DNA from: Hymenobacter cellulosilyticus
GTDB taxonomy: Bacteria; Bacteroidota; Bacteroidia; Cytophagales; Hymenobacteraceae
NCBI RefSeq assembly: GCF_022919215.1
Contig: NZ_CP095046.1
Location: forward strand, 4,578,501-4,642,500
Length of the DNA: 64,000 nt
Reading direction: 5' to 3'
Below the pieces are notes generated by a model, which worked only from the letters and a program-made list of their open reading frames with translations, did not search any database and was not told the DNA's origin. Each line of letters opens with the position of its first letter. Positions within the stretch are counted from its first letter, which is position 1. This document shows, one piece after another, positions 40,066-48,873 of the stretch. The position numbers and the translations under genes are program-made.

Positions 40066-41718
40066 ATGCTTACTCGCCCCATCTTTTCCCGCTTGCTGTT
40101 ACTGCTCTTTCTGATCAGTAGCCTGAGCCTTCAGGCCCAAATGACGTCCCCCAATTGGGTCAGCGCCACCGATATTGGCAGCAATGGCAAGGCTCTCACC
40201 CTAGGTGGGCCGGTGGCCTTCGATAAGCAGGGCAACACCTACGAAGCGGGCTCTTTTAACAACTCCAAGCGGGTGGGGGACACAGTACTTACCTCTCGGG
40301 GTGATTTAGATATCTACCTAGCCAAGTACTCGCCTGCTGGCAAGCGCCTCTGGCTGCGCCAGGTAGGAACCCCATTTATGGAGTATGTCAAGGACGTGGT
40401 GCTTGACCAAGCCGGTAACGCTTACGTTACCGGCAGTTTTGTGAGCTCAATAGCCGTAGGTAATAACCTCACGCTTAACGGCGCTGCCTCGGGGGAAGGC
40501 CGTTCTTTTGTTATACGCTATTCGTCCCAGGGCCAGCCCGAGTGGGTACAGCAAAGCACCACGCAAGCCCGATTCGATGGCATTGGCATCGATGCAGCAG
40601 ACAATGTGTACCTAACGGGCACTTTCTTAGACTCGGTCACCGTGGGCTCCTCAACTATCACCGCCTCGCCCGATGACTTCGTTATGTTCCTGGCCCAGCT
40701 TTCGGCGACTACCGGGGCAGTGCAATGGCTGATTCCGGTTTACCATTACCCTCCTCAACCATATGTTTTTTACTATACCTATCCGCAACTGGCCGTGGCT
40801 CCCGATGGTGCAGTCTATTTTCTAAATACCTTTTATGAGCCACCTGTTTTCCCTGGCGGCCCAACGCTCACCAGTCGCGGCGAGAGTGATGTGCTGATTG
40901 CCCGCTATAGTGCCCGGGGCACCTTGGAGTGGGTTCGGCAATACGGAGGCCCCGACCGAGACTGGATAGAGGACGGCGCGGTAGATGCGGCCGGCAATCT
41001 GTACGTGACCGGCTTTATCACTGGCGCGGCCTCTTTTGGCCCTGTTGCTTCCTCCGGCGCTGGTGACGCCGATGGCTACCTGGCGGCCTACTCACCCCAG
41101 GGCGACGTGCGTTGGGTGCAACGGGCTGAAGGCATCGGCAACGGATTCTGGAGCGGCGTCTGCCTGGACCCGACCGGCAATCCTTACGTAACCGGGGGCT
41201 TTGCGGGCACTACCAAAGCAGGCGCCTTTTCACTTACCAGCGCCGGGGGCCTCGATGTGGGCGTGGCCGCTTATTCGGCTCAGGGTGCGGTCCGCTGGAT
41301 GCAGCGCGCCGGTGGGCCAAACGACGACTTTGGCACCCACCTAGGCGTCGATGCCCAGGGCGACGCGTATGTATTTGCCCGCTTTCAGGGTGCCTGTGCT
41401 TTTGGTCCCTTTACTCTTACGGCGCCGGTGACTGATGATGTTTACCAAAACGGCTTGGCTCACCTGAGTTCTACCCCAGTAGTTGCCTCCCTTCCCCTGG
41501 CCTTCTACCCCAACCCTGCTTCTGACCAGCTTCACCTGCCGGGTCTGTCCGCGGGCACCCCTGTACAGCTCCTGGACGCCCTGGGCCGCGTGGCCCGCAC
41601 TATTACCGTGTCGGCGGCGGCTCAAGTCTCGGTACAGGGCCTGCTGCCCGGCCTCTACACCCTGCGCGCCACCGATGCCAAAGGCCAGTCGTTTGCCGGC
41701 AAAGTGGTAGTGGAGTAA
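40066..41718 (+). CDS. T9SS-sorted SBBP-repeat protein, paralog E
   Basis: 550 residues, intact. The signal (MLTRPIFSRLLLLLFLISSL) ends near LQAQ. Repeats include DKQGNTYEAGSF, GDLDIYLAKYSPAGKRLWLR, DQAGNAYVTGSF and DAAGNLYVTGFI. The sorting domain (FYPNPASDQLHLPGLSAGTP to FAGKVVVE) covers the last ~75 residues. Codon use in the 5' two thirds is less GC-rich at third positions than in its neighbours, which hints at a different history for the body and the tail. Confidence 0.92.
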   Translation: MLTRPIFSRLLLLLFLISSLSLQAQMTSPNWVSATDIGSNGKALTLGGPVAFDKQGNTYEAGSFNNSKRVGDTVLTSRGDLDIYLAKYSPAGKRLWLRQVGTPFMEYVKDVVLDQAGNAYVTGSFVSSIAVGNNLTLNGAASGEGRSFVIRYSSQGQPEWVQQSTTQARFDGIGIDAADNVYLTGTFLDSVTVGSSTITASPDDFVMFLAQLSATTGAVQWLIPVYHYPPQPYVFYYTYPQLAVAPDGAVYFLNTFYEPPVFPGGPTLTSRGESDVLIARYSARGTLEWVRQYGGPDRDWIEDGAVDAAGNLYVTGFITGAASFGPVASSGAGDADGYLAAYSPQGDVRWVQRAEGIGNGFWSGVCLDPTGNPYVTGGFAGTTKAGAFSLTSAGGLDVGVAAYSAQGAVRWMQRAGGPNDDFGTHLGVDAQGDAYVFARFQGACAFGPFTLTAPVTDDVYQNGLAHLSSTPVVASLPLAFYPNPASDQLHLPGLSAGTPVQLLDALGRVARTITVSAAAQVSVQGLLPGLYTLRATDAKGQSFAGKVVVE

Positions 41719-41737
41719 TTCGCCGCCCGCCTTAAGA

Positions 41738-41772
41738 CAAACGGCCGCTCCAAACTCCGGGGCGGCCGTTTG
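41738..41772 (+). terminator. Terminator after paralog E
   Basis: CAAACGGCCGC pairs with GCGGCCGTTTG, 19 bases past the stop. It is of the same stereotyped design as those at 44384, 45522 and 46422. Confidence 0.75.
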
Positions 41773-41861
41773 CGTGATACCTACTTCCACTCGACCGTCA
41801 TGCCGAGGCACAGGAATCAGTATCTTTCGCCGGCGCCGCTGCTTTCTTTCTGCCGTACTTT

Positions 41862-42589
41862 ATGTCCTTGCTTGATTTCTGTAAAAGCCTGAGCTGGCAG
41901 GCGGCCCTGCCGCTTTTCCTGGTCGAAAACCTGCTGGTGCTGCTGCTGGCCGTGGGCTTTGGCTACCTGCTCCAGGCGGGGTTTGGCCGGGGCCGGGCCC
42001 TGGGCGCTTTGTACCAGCCGGTCAGCGCCCAGGAAATCCGGTTTGCCGCCTACACTCTGCTGCTGAACACCGGCATTACCTTCCTGGGCTTTCTGCTCTG
42101 GCGGCACGGCTATATCCGGATTCGGGAAGACGTTTCCTGGCGCGTGCTGCTCGATTTTGTGGTGCTCTTCCTCGGCATGGACCTGCTGATGTACGTGTTC
42201 CACTACTTCATTCACCACTCGGTGCTCTACCGCTGGGTGCACGGCCTGCACCACCACTACACCGCGCCCCAGCCCATCGACCTGTTTGTGCTCCACCCCC
42301 TCGAAACCCTGGGCTTCGGGGGCTGTGGCTGCTGCTGATGATGCTGTACCCGGCCAGCCTGACGGCCATTGTGGCCTACCTGGTGGTAAACGTGCTGTTT
42401 GGGGCGCTGGGTCACTGCGGCGTGGAGCCGTTTCCGGCCGCCTGGGCCCGCCACCCTCTACTCCGCCACCTGGGCTCCTCCGGCTTCCACTTCCAGCACC
42501 ACCAGGACGACACCCACAACTTCGGCTTCTACACGTCGCTCTGGGACCGGCTGTTTGGCACGTATGCGGCCGGGCCAGACCCGAAGTAA
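41862..42589 (+). CDS. Sterol desaturase / fatty acid hydroxylase family protein, frameshifted
   Basis: About 242 residues after repair. This is a membrane di-iron enzyme: helices at ~15-35, ~60-80 and ~95-115, then the His-box series HYFIHHSVLYRWVHGLHHHY and, in the -1 frame, HFQHHQDDTHNFGFY. One G is lost at 42318-42322; restoring it joins ETLGFGG to LWLLLMMLYPASLT. Members hydroxylate or desaturate lipids; the substrate here is unknown. The His boxes are all intact. Confidence 0.9.
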
Positions 42590-42691
42590 GGTAGTGCGTT
42601 TCGTTCTGACGGGAGGTGAATTCCTCTATCTTTCGGCCCCATTTTTTACCCCTTACCGATCCTGCTTCTGCGTTAATCATTTTGTTTCTCT

Positions 42692-44358
42692 ATGCCACTT
42701 TTTACCCCCTTCATTCGCCAGTCCCTGAGTTTGCTGGCTTGTTTTTGTGTTACCGGCAGTGCTGCTTTCGCCCAAACCACTCCCCCCGCCTGGCTTAGCG
42801 CCCGCGCCGTGGGCGTAGGCTCGGCCTTTCAGGGCGGGGCGGCCGTAGACGCGGCCGGCAATACCTATGAGGCCGGCACCTTCTCGGGTACCACAACCGT
42901 AGCCGGCACAACCCTTACCAGTCAGGGCGACTATGACGGTTACCTGGCCAAGTACACGCCCACCGGAACGCTGGCCTGGGTGCGGCAGATTGGATCAGCC
43001 GGGCGCGACAACGCCTTCGATGTGGCCGTGGATGCGGCCGGCAATGCCTACGTAACGGGCGGCTTTACCAGCAGCATCACCCTGAGCAACAACCTAAGCC
43101 TGACCAGTACAACCACGGCCGGCAAACGCCTGTTCGTGGTTCGCTACTCGCCCCAGGGAACTCCCGAGTGGGCTCAGCAAAGCACCCCCGCCAACGCTTC
43201 CCTGCTCGATGGCAGCGGCATTGCGACGGATGCGGCCGGCGACGTATACGTGACCGGCACCGTGAGCGGGGGCATTACCATCGGCACCACCAGCGTCAAC
43301 CTCTCCAACCCGGAGGGAGGTGCTTTCCTGGCCCGGCTCAGCGGGGCTACCGGCGCCCTGCAGTCCCTGACCGAGGCCTTTCGCTACACCAATAACCCCA
43401 GTGCGTCGGGAGCCTTATATGGACCGCGCATCGCCGTCGGCCCCGCCGGTGAAACTTTCCTGATGACTACGTTTTTCCAGAGCCCCGTGCTGGGCGGCAC
43501 CACCTTCACCACCCGGGCGGACGGGATGTGCTGGTAGCTAAATACGACCGGCAGGGCCTGCTGCTCTGGGCCCGGCAGGCGGGCGGCACGAGCGATGAAT
43601 TAGGCAGCGACTTAGCCGTGGATGCCGCGGGCAACCTCTACCTGAGCGCCCTATTTACGGGTACTACCCGGTTTGGTACCACCACGGCGTCCAGCGCCGG
43701 CGGCATGGATGGAGTTGTAGCTAAGTACTCACCCCAGGGCGCGGTAGAGTGGGTTCGCTCCGGTGGGGGCAGCGGCGCCGATGCCTTAGGGGACGTGGCC
43801 CTGGATGCGGCCGGCAATGTCTACGTACTAGGCTACTTCAGCACCACCGCTACGTTTACGACGGCCACTCTCACCAGCACTGGCGGGTACGACCTGGTGG
43901 TGGCTAGCTACACGCCCCAGGGCCAGGTGCGCTGGGTGCAGCAGGCTGGTGGGCCCGCCGATGAAAGCGGCATTTACCTGGGCCTCAGTGCCAGCGGCGA
44001 CGTGTTCGTCTTCGCCTCCTCCGCCGGCACGGCTTCCTTCGGCCCTGTTGCCGTGGCTACGGCCTCCGGTGGCGAAGGAATCATTGCCCGCCTGAGCAGC
44101 TCGGTCCTGAGCGCGCAGCCCGCTCGTTTTCAAATGCTGAGCTTTTCCCCTAACCCGGCTACTACTACCCTGTCCTTACCTTCCTTGCCCGCCGGCACTC
44201 CGGTGCAGCTCCTCGATGCCCTGGGCCGCGTAGTGCGTCAAACTACTGTATCCGCTGCGGCCCAGGTGTCGGTGCGGGGCCTTGCGCCCGGTCTTTACAC
44301 CTTGCACGCTACCGATGCCCGAGGCCAGCAGTATAGTGGCCGCGTAGCCGTAGAATAG
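42692..44358 (+). CDS. T9SS-sorted SBBP-repeat protein, paralog F (frameshifted)
   Basis: About 555 residues after repair. The signal (MPLFTPFIRQSLSLLACFCV) ends near AFAQT. Repeats include DAAGNTYEAGTF, GDYDGYLAKYTPTGTLAWVR and DAAGNAYVTGGF. The sorting domain is the most divergent of the set (FSPNPATTTLSLPSLPAGTP ... LHATDARGQQYSGRVAVE). One G is missing at 43523-43525; repair gives RADGDVLVAKYDRQG. It is separated from paralog E by the sterol-desaturase-type gene. Confidence 0.9.
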
Positions 44359-44383
44359 TACCGCCAAGCTTTGGTTACAGAAC

Positions 44384-44420
44384 CAAAACGGCCGTCCCGG
44401 ATTCTGGGGCGGCCGTTTGG
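44384..44420 (+). terminator. Terminator after paralog F
   Basis: CAAAACGGCCG pairs with CGGCCGTTTGG with a short G/C-rich inner stem. Confidence 0.75.
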
Positions 44421-44462
44421 CGTAAGGGAACGGATACCCATCGGTTGGGCGCCTCACCCCAG

Positions 44463-44483
44463 CCCCTCTCCGAGGGAGAGGGG
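44463..44483. repeat. CCTCTCC inverted repeat, left flank of the DUF559 gene
   Basis: CCCCTCTCC-GAG-GGAGAGGGG is preceded by CCTCACCCCAG. It is of the same type as the pair at 44990-45155 on the other side of the DUF559 gene. Confidence 0.75.
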
Positions 44484-44521
44484 AGCCTGACGACCTAGGG
44501 GTTAGGGGAGTTGGGGGCTGC

Positions 44522-44920
44522 TTACAGGGCCGCTTTAATGGTTTGGAGGACGGCTTCGGTTTCGTACAGCGCCTCGTCGTTGGGGAAGCGCAGGATGCAG
44601 TATCCTAGCGCCACTAGCACCTGGGAGCGGCCTTGGTCGTACTCGGCCTGATCGGGCTCCCGGTGGCCGGGGCCATCCAGCTCCACAATCAGCTTGTGCG
44701 GCAAACAGACGAAATCGGCAATGAATTGGTCGATACTGTGCTGGCGACGGAACTTCACCCCCAGCTGATTGCCGCGCAGCCGTTGCCAAAGCACTTCCTC
44801 CGCCGGCGTCGGTGCGTGCCGCATGCTTCGGGCCCGCCCTTTCAAATCCAGCCTGCCGTACTGCCGCTTATCGGCCGTGAAGATTTTATCCTGTGGTAAA
44901 TAAGAATCGTTCGTTTCCAT
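44522..44920 (-). CDS. DUF559 (Vsr-like endonuclease fold) protein
   Basis: 132 residues. The DUF559 hallmarks are present: RARSMRHAPTPAEEVLWQRL, GVKFRRQHSIDQFIADFVCL, and the catalytic-type acidic pair in LIVELDGPGHREPDQAEYDQ followed by GYCILRFPNDEALYETEAVL. The fold is that of very-short-patch-repair and related nucleases; activity is inferred from the family only. It is flanked on both sides by CCTCACCCC/CCCTCTCC inverted repeats and sits between a secreted-protein gene and a gene remnant. Confidence 0.92.
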   Translation of the reverse strand: METNDSYLPQDKIFTADKRQYGRLDLKGRARSMRHAPTPAEEVLWQRLRGNQLGVKFRRQHSIDQFIADFVCLPHKLIVELDGPGHREPDQAEYDQGRSQVLVALGYCILRFPNDEALYETEAVLQTIKAAL

Positions 44921-44989
44921 AGGCTAGACCCGGTAGAGAATCAATAAATTCAGAGAGAACAAACTACCAAAATTTAGCCGCTCTACCGC

Positions 44990-45155
44990 GCCTCACCCCC
45001 GGCCCCCTCTCCGAAAAAGAGAGGGGGAGCCACGGCGCTTGCTTGCTTGCTTGCTTGCTTGCTTGCAACCGGGCCTTACCCTAACGTTCGGAAACGACCT
45101 CCGATAATCGTCAGGCTCCCCCTCTCCTTTTCGGAGAGGGGGCCGGGGGTGAGGC
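44990..45155. repeat. MITE-like element: 43-bp arms around a GCTT microsatellite
   Basis: The arm at 44990-45032 (CGCCTCACCCCCGGCCCC then CTCTCCGAAAAAG..) returns as its near-exact reverse complement at 45113-45155; each arm also folds on itself (CCCCCTCTC/GAGAGGGGG). The 80-base interior begins with the GCTT repeat. No transposase is inside, so it would be non-autonomous. Confidence 0.75.
45037..45066. repeat. (GCTT)7.5 tandem repeat
   Basis: Thirty bases of perfect GCTT repetition inside the MITE-like element, not in a recognised reading frame. Confidence 0.95.
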
Positions 45156-45162
45156 GCCCACC

Positions 45163-45366
45163 CGCGCCGGTGAAACCTTCCCCACCGAGCTGGCTCAGCA
45201 GATGCAAACCCTGCGCGACGCCCTCCAGCAAGCCGCCCAGCCCCAAACCGCCGCCCAGGTCGCTGCCCGCTTCAAGCGCCTCAAGCCCGAAAAAGTCGAG
45301 CCCCTACTAGCCACCCTGGCCGCCCTAAGCCTCATCCACCACACCGAAGAAGGCTACGCGGTGTAG
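45163..45366 (+). pseudogene. C-terminal gene fragment, possibly of a restriction/methyltransferase protein
   Basis: A well-composed frame of ~67 residues (RAGETFPTELAQQMQTLRDA to HHTEEGYAV, TAG at 45364) with no start codon: upstream it runs straight into the arm of the MITE-like element. The helix-helix-helix-wing pattern (QTAAQVAARFKRLKPEKVEP) resembles the winged-helix tail that closes some Eco57I/MmeI-like DNA methyltransferases. That assignment is a guess from memory of the family. The rest of the gene is not in the window. Confidence 0.4.
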
Positions 45367-45388
45367 TGGGCATATCAATAAAAAGAAC

Positions 45389-45476
45389 GTCATGCTGAGC
45401 TTGCCGAAGCATCTCTACCGCAGGAGTAATTGATTTTACTTTGGTGGTAGAGATGCTTCGGCAAGCTCAGCATGAC
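45389..45476. repeat. Long palindrome, 31-bp perfect arms
   Basis: GTCATGCTGAGCTTGCCGAA (start of the left arm, 45389-45419) is mirrored without mismatch at 45446-45476. It is a member of the TCATnCTGAGC..GAAGnA theme seen at 49889 and 53267. Confidence 0.9.
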
Positions 45477-45521
45477 AGTACAACAGGGTGGCTCGTCCGC
45501 ACCATACAAACTCACTCAACC

Positions 45522-45556
45522 AAAACGGCCGCCCCGGAATCCGGGGCGGCCGTTTG
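45522..45556. terminator. Strong G/C palindromic terminator
   Basis: CAAACGGCCGCCCCGG pairs with CCGGGGCGGCCGTTTG, a near-perfect stem with a 3-base loop. It has no immediately upstream intact gene, so it may be the terminator of the lost gene at 45163. Confidence 0.75.
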
Positions 45557-45678
45557 CATTTTCCCGATACCCCTCTTTCGCCCTAGGTTCGGGGTAGGTT
45601 CGATGGAGCTTCGATCAAAACACCCCTGCCGGCCGGGGCCAACAGGGGCGCATAGTTGTACAAATCTAAGTTCAGGTC

Positions 45679-46248
45679 TTAGAACGTCTTGTGGTCGACG
45701 GTGGCGTTGCCGGGCTTGTCGGTGGCCGTGATGGTGATTTTGTCGCCGTCGAGGCTGGCATTGGCAGCGGTGGCGGTGTAGCTCCAGTCGAGGCCGTTGG
45801 CGGTGATAGTGGCGGGACCTTCTTCCACCAGGGAGCCATCCCCGTTTTCGATCCGGACCCGCACGCTGCTCACCAGAAAATCGTCCGTGACGCGCACCTG
45901 GATGGTGTCGCCCTTCTTGCCGGTGTAGTTGCTTAAGTCAATCTGGCGAATATCGGGGGCCTGCATAAAGTCGGCTACCGCAATGGCGTAGGCGCTGGCC
46001 GTGCTGTCGGCCGGGCGACCAGCTTCGTACTCGGCCTTGCTGCTGGGGTTTTGCAACTGGGTTTTAGCGTAGAGCGCCGCCATTTGAAAGCGTTCCTGCT
46101 GGGCCAGTTGCTTGACGGAAGGCGCTTTCTCCGACTCCCGCGGAGCTGTCGCGACAATAGTTTTGCCGCCTACCTGCCGGAAAACGAGGGTGCCGCCCAG
46201 CGTACCGCTCAGGCCCTGGGTGATAATGTTGTTGTTAACGCGTGCCAT
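45679..46248 (-). CDS. Hypothetical protein (phage- or pilus-like N-terminus)
   Basis: 189 residues from the ATG at 46248 (MARVNNNIITQGLSGTLGGT); the frame to 46302 adds an unlikely leader. The N-terminal ~40 residues are a conserved Bacteroidota pattern ending in VFRQVGGKTIVATAP. A Lys/Gln-rich helix (residues ~45-85) follows, then an Ig-like strand-rich C-terminus (DTIQVRVTDDFLVSSVRVRI). There is no signal peptide. I do not know the function. Confidence 0.75.
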   Translation of the reverse strand: MARVNNNIITQGLSGTLGGTLVFRQVGGKTIVATAPRESEKAPSVKQLAQQERFQMAALYAKTQLQNPSSKAEYEAGRPADSTASAYAIAVADFMQAPDIRQIDLSNYTGKKGDTIQVRVTDDFLVSSVRVRIENGDGSLVEEGPATITANGLDWSYTATAANASLDGDKITITATDKPGNATVDHKTF

Positions 46249-46421
46249 GTGGCTTAAAAGGATAATAGGTGAATAACGCCAATAAGTTAGCAGTTTAGCC
46301 AAGCCTAAGTATAGTGTAAACCATATTTATTTTTGAGGCGCAAAAACCTGCTCTTTACCCTTTTGCGACGCTCCATCTAGGCCCGTTACGCCAGGCAGCT
46401 GGCCCCTACTTCCGGCACGAA

Positions 46422-46454
46422 CAAGGGCCGCCCCGGACTCCGGGGCAGCCCTTG
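46422..46454 (-). terminator. Terminator of the VOC gene
   Basis: CAAGGGCCGCCCCGG pairs with CCGGGGCAGCCCTTG (one mismatch), 50 bases past the stop of the VOC gene. Confidence 0.7.
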
Positions 46455-46504
46455 CTGTTTTTCGGGATAAGGTCTTTGGGCACTGCTCGAAAGCTGTATT
46501 TGTA

Positions 46505-46942
46505 TTACTGTCCGGCGGCTTCGGCAGTAGCCGGCTGCTGGGCGAAGGTGGGGTCCATGTACATCACATTCCAGAGGTGGCCGTCGAGGTCCTGGAAGTT
46601 GCGGTCGTACATGAATTCCATTTCGTTTTGCGGCTGCTGCGGCACCGGTTGCCCCCCGGCAGCCAGGGCGGCGTCGGCGAGGCGGTCGACCTCGGCCCGG
46701 CTGTCGGCCGCCAGACAAAGAATGACTTCGTTGGCCTGCCGGGCATTGACCAGCGGCTTGCCCGTGAACGTCTGGAAAAACGGCTCCACCAGCAGCATCA
46801 CATAGATCGTGTCGCTGACGACCATGCAGGTGCCCCGTTCGTCGGTCATCTGCGGATCGAAGCGAAACCCCAGCTGGGTGAAGAAAGCCACCGAAGCATC
46901 CAGGTCCTTAACGGGCAGGTTGACAAAAATATTAGTTATCAT
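46505..46942 (-). CDS. VOC-family (glyoxalase/bleomycin-resistance fold) protein
   Basis: 145 residues from the ATG at 46942, with two beta-alpha-beta-beta-beta modules: NIFVNLPVKDLDASVAFFTQ with LGFRF, and EFMYDRNFQDLDGHLWNVMY near the end. The DLDGHLWNV motif supplies the typical C-terminal Glu/His metal region. Such small stand-alone VOC proteins are frequent; substrate and activity are unknown. The upstream frame to 47083 is not supported. Confidence 0.9.
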   Translation of the reverse strand: MITNIFVNLPVKDLDASVAFFTQLGFRFDPQMTDERGTCMVVSDTIYVMLLVEPFFQTFTGKPLVNARQANEVILCLAADSRAEVDRLADAALAAGGQPVPQQPQNEMEFMYDRNFQDLDGHLWNVMYMDPTFAQQPATAEAAGQ

Positions 46943-47569
46943 GTGGGTAGTGGTTAAGTGGGTACACAGCAAAAATACAGAGCAAAACAGCCCCACCAGG
47001 CGGCTGAATACGACAACCTGCGGGGGCGTTTGCGACAATCTTTTTAGCAATCCGCGCACAGCACCTGTGGGTGAAGCGGCCACTGGCCGGAGCCGGGGAG
47101 CCGGCGGGGGTCAGAGTGGCAGTAGCGCCCTTGTAATCGGCTCAGTAGTGCCTGCACCCCAGGTCCCGGGCTAGCTCCTACTAAATCGTCTTAAGGTCTT
47201 TCGCGGAGGAGAGTTGGAAGGCAGCCCCAGGAGCGGCAGGAAAGACTAAGAAGCGGCAGCGAGCAATACGGCCCGGCAAGCAGTACTACAGGGCCATCTA
47301 GCAGGCCACCGGCAGAGCACCCCGTTGGCCGCCGACATATTTTTTTCTATCCGGCGTGGGGGTATGGGCTGGGTTGGGGCTCTTATAGGCGAAACGTTTC
47401 AAAACCGGCCGGCTGTACGCGGCAGCCGCCTTGCTTCAGCCGGCCTTGCTTTCCCCTTCCTTCAGCCTCCCGACTCTGTCGAGGCCGGGTGTTGCAGAGG
47501 AGGTAAGGCCACCGCCTCTTCTTCCCTAACGGCTCCCCAGCGGGCTTCCACTACTCGTCTTTTTCTCCG
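46943..47569. other. Gene-free spacer of ~630 bases
   Basis: No supported coding frame on either strand, no tRNA and no long palindrome. The right-hand part is the leader of the LA_2272-like gene. Confidence 0.5.
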
Positions 47570-48706
47570 ATGAAACTTGCATCCCTACTCTTTGCTACTG
47601 GCCTGTTCTACTTGGGGTCGGCCTCCCTGCTGCACGCCCAAACCCTGTCGGCACCCAGCGCGGCCCTGGTCCCTACGGCTACCCCAACTGCCGCCCGGCA
47701 GCGGCAGCCGTTCCAGTTTAGCGTGGTTTCGCCCCTGGGCACCAATGGCCTGGCCAGCGGCCGGACCGTCAACAACGTGTCGTTGAACCTGCTGGCCGGC
47801 TATGCCGCCGGGGTGCAGGGCCTGGAACTGGCTACCCTGCTCAACGTAGACCGCGACGCCGTGCAGGGCGTGCAGGCCGCGGGCCTGCTCAACGTGGTGG
47901 GCGGGCCGGTGCGGGGCACCCAGCTGGCGGGCTTCGGCAACGTGGTAGCCGCCGACGCGCAGGGTCTGCAGGCGGCGGGTCTGCTCAACGTGGCCGTTGG
48001 CCCCGTGGAAGGCGCCCAGCTGGCGGGCATGGTCAACTATCAGGGAGCAGGGACCGAAACCCGGACCGTCCAGGTAGCGGGCCTGGCCAACGTGACGCCC
48101 GGCACCGTGCGGGGCGCTCAGGTAGCGGGCCTGCTCAACGTAGCCAAGCACGTGCGGGGCCTGCAGCTGGCCCCATTCAACATTGCCGATTCGGTGTCGG
48201 GGGCCAGCATCGGGATTCTGAGTCTGGTGCGCCACGGCTACCACCGCGCCGAGGTATGGGCCAGCGACGCGCTGCCGGCCAATGCGGCCCTCAAGCTGGG
48301 TGGCTCGCGCAAGTTCTACAACATCCTGGCCGTGGGCGTGCAGCCGGGCAGCACCTTCCGCTGGGGCTTTGGCTACGGCGTGGGCAGCGAGGTGGTGTTT
48401 TCCCAGCGCCTGACGCTGAGCGTGGATGCGCTGGCCACCCAGGTCAATGAGAGGAAAGGCTGGACCGACGAGCTGAACCTGCTCAACCAGTTCCGCCCGC
48501 TGCTGGGCTGGCGCCTGACGCCCAACGGCCGCACCACCCTGCTGCTGGGCCCGACCCTAAACGTGATGGTTTCCAGCTACCGGGAACCGGAACAGGCGGG
48601 CTACGGCTCCCGCCTGGGCCGTAAGCAGCTGGAGCTGTTCAACGAAACCCACGGCCGCACCAATACCCGCGCCTGGGTGGGCGCCCAGGCCGGGCTCCGC
48701 TTCTAA
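47570..48706 (+). CDS. LA_2272-like surface repeat protein
   Basis: 378 residues with a signal peptide ending near LHAQT. Residues ~75-205 are eight to nine degenerate ~15-20 residue repeats around GxQxAGLxNV (VQGVQAAGLLNVVGGPVRGT, TVQVAGLANVTPGTVRGAQV), the pattern of LA_2272-type surface repeat proteins known from Leptospira and Bacteroidota; a stacked beta-solenoid-like fold is expected. The C-terminal ~150 residues (FRWGFGYGVGSEVVFSQRLT) are barrel-like strands ending in AQAGLRF, so the product probably sits in the outer membrane. Confidence 0.8.
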   Translation: MKLASLLFATGLFYLGSASLLHAQTLSAPSAALVPTATPTAARQRQPFQFSVVSPLGTNGLASGRTVNNVSLNLLAGYAAGVQGLELATLLNVDRDAVQGVQAAGLLNVVGGPVRGTQLAGFGNVVAADAQGLQAAGLLNVAVGPVEGAQLAGMVNYQGAGTETRTVQVAGLANVTPGTVRGAQVAGLLNVAKHVRGLQLAPFNIADSVSGASIGILSLVRHGYHRAEVWASDALPANAALKLGGSRKFYNILAVGVQPGSTFRWGFGYGVGSEVVFSQRLTLSVDALATQVNERKGWTDELNLLNQFRPLLGWRLTPNGRTTLLLGPTLNVMVSSYREPEQAGYGSRLGRKQLELFNETHGRTNTRAWVGAQAGLRF

Positions 48707-48745
48707 GCTTTTGCCCGCCCGAACAAGCTACCTGCCGGATACAGC

Positions 48746-48783
48746 CAGGCCGCCCCTTCCCGCGCCCGGGAAGGGGCGGCCTG
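48746..48783 (+). terminator. Terminator of the LA_2272-like gene
   Basis: CAGGCCGCCCCTTCCC pairs perfectly with GGGAAGGGGCGGCCTG around a 6-base loop. Confidence 0.85.
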
Positions 48784-48873
48784 CGTTTGAATAGCGCGGT
48801 TCAATAGCGGCTGGCATTCCTGGTTCTCGCCCGGCGGCCCGCCTACCGGGCCGGAGCCACCGGACCCGGGAGC

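Noticed and set aside
45037..45066. GCTT repeat as a CRISPR or as a contingency locus in a gene
   Set aside because: Four-base units without spacers are not CRISPR, and no supported reading frame crosses the tract, so switching of a gene cannot be claimed.
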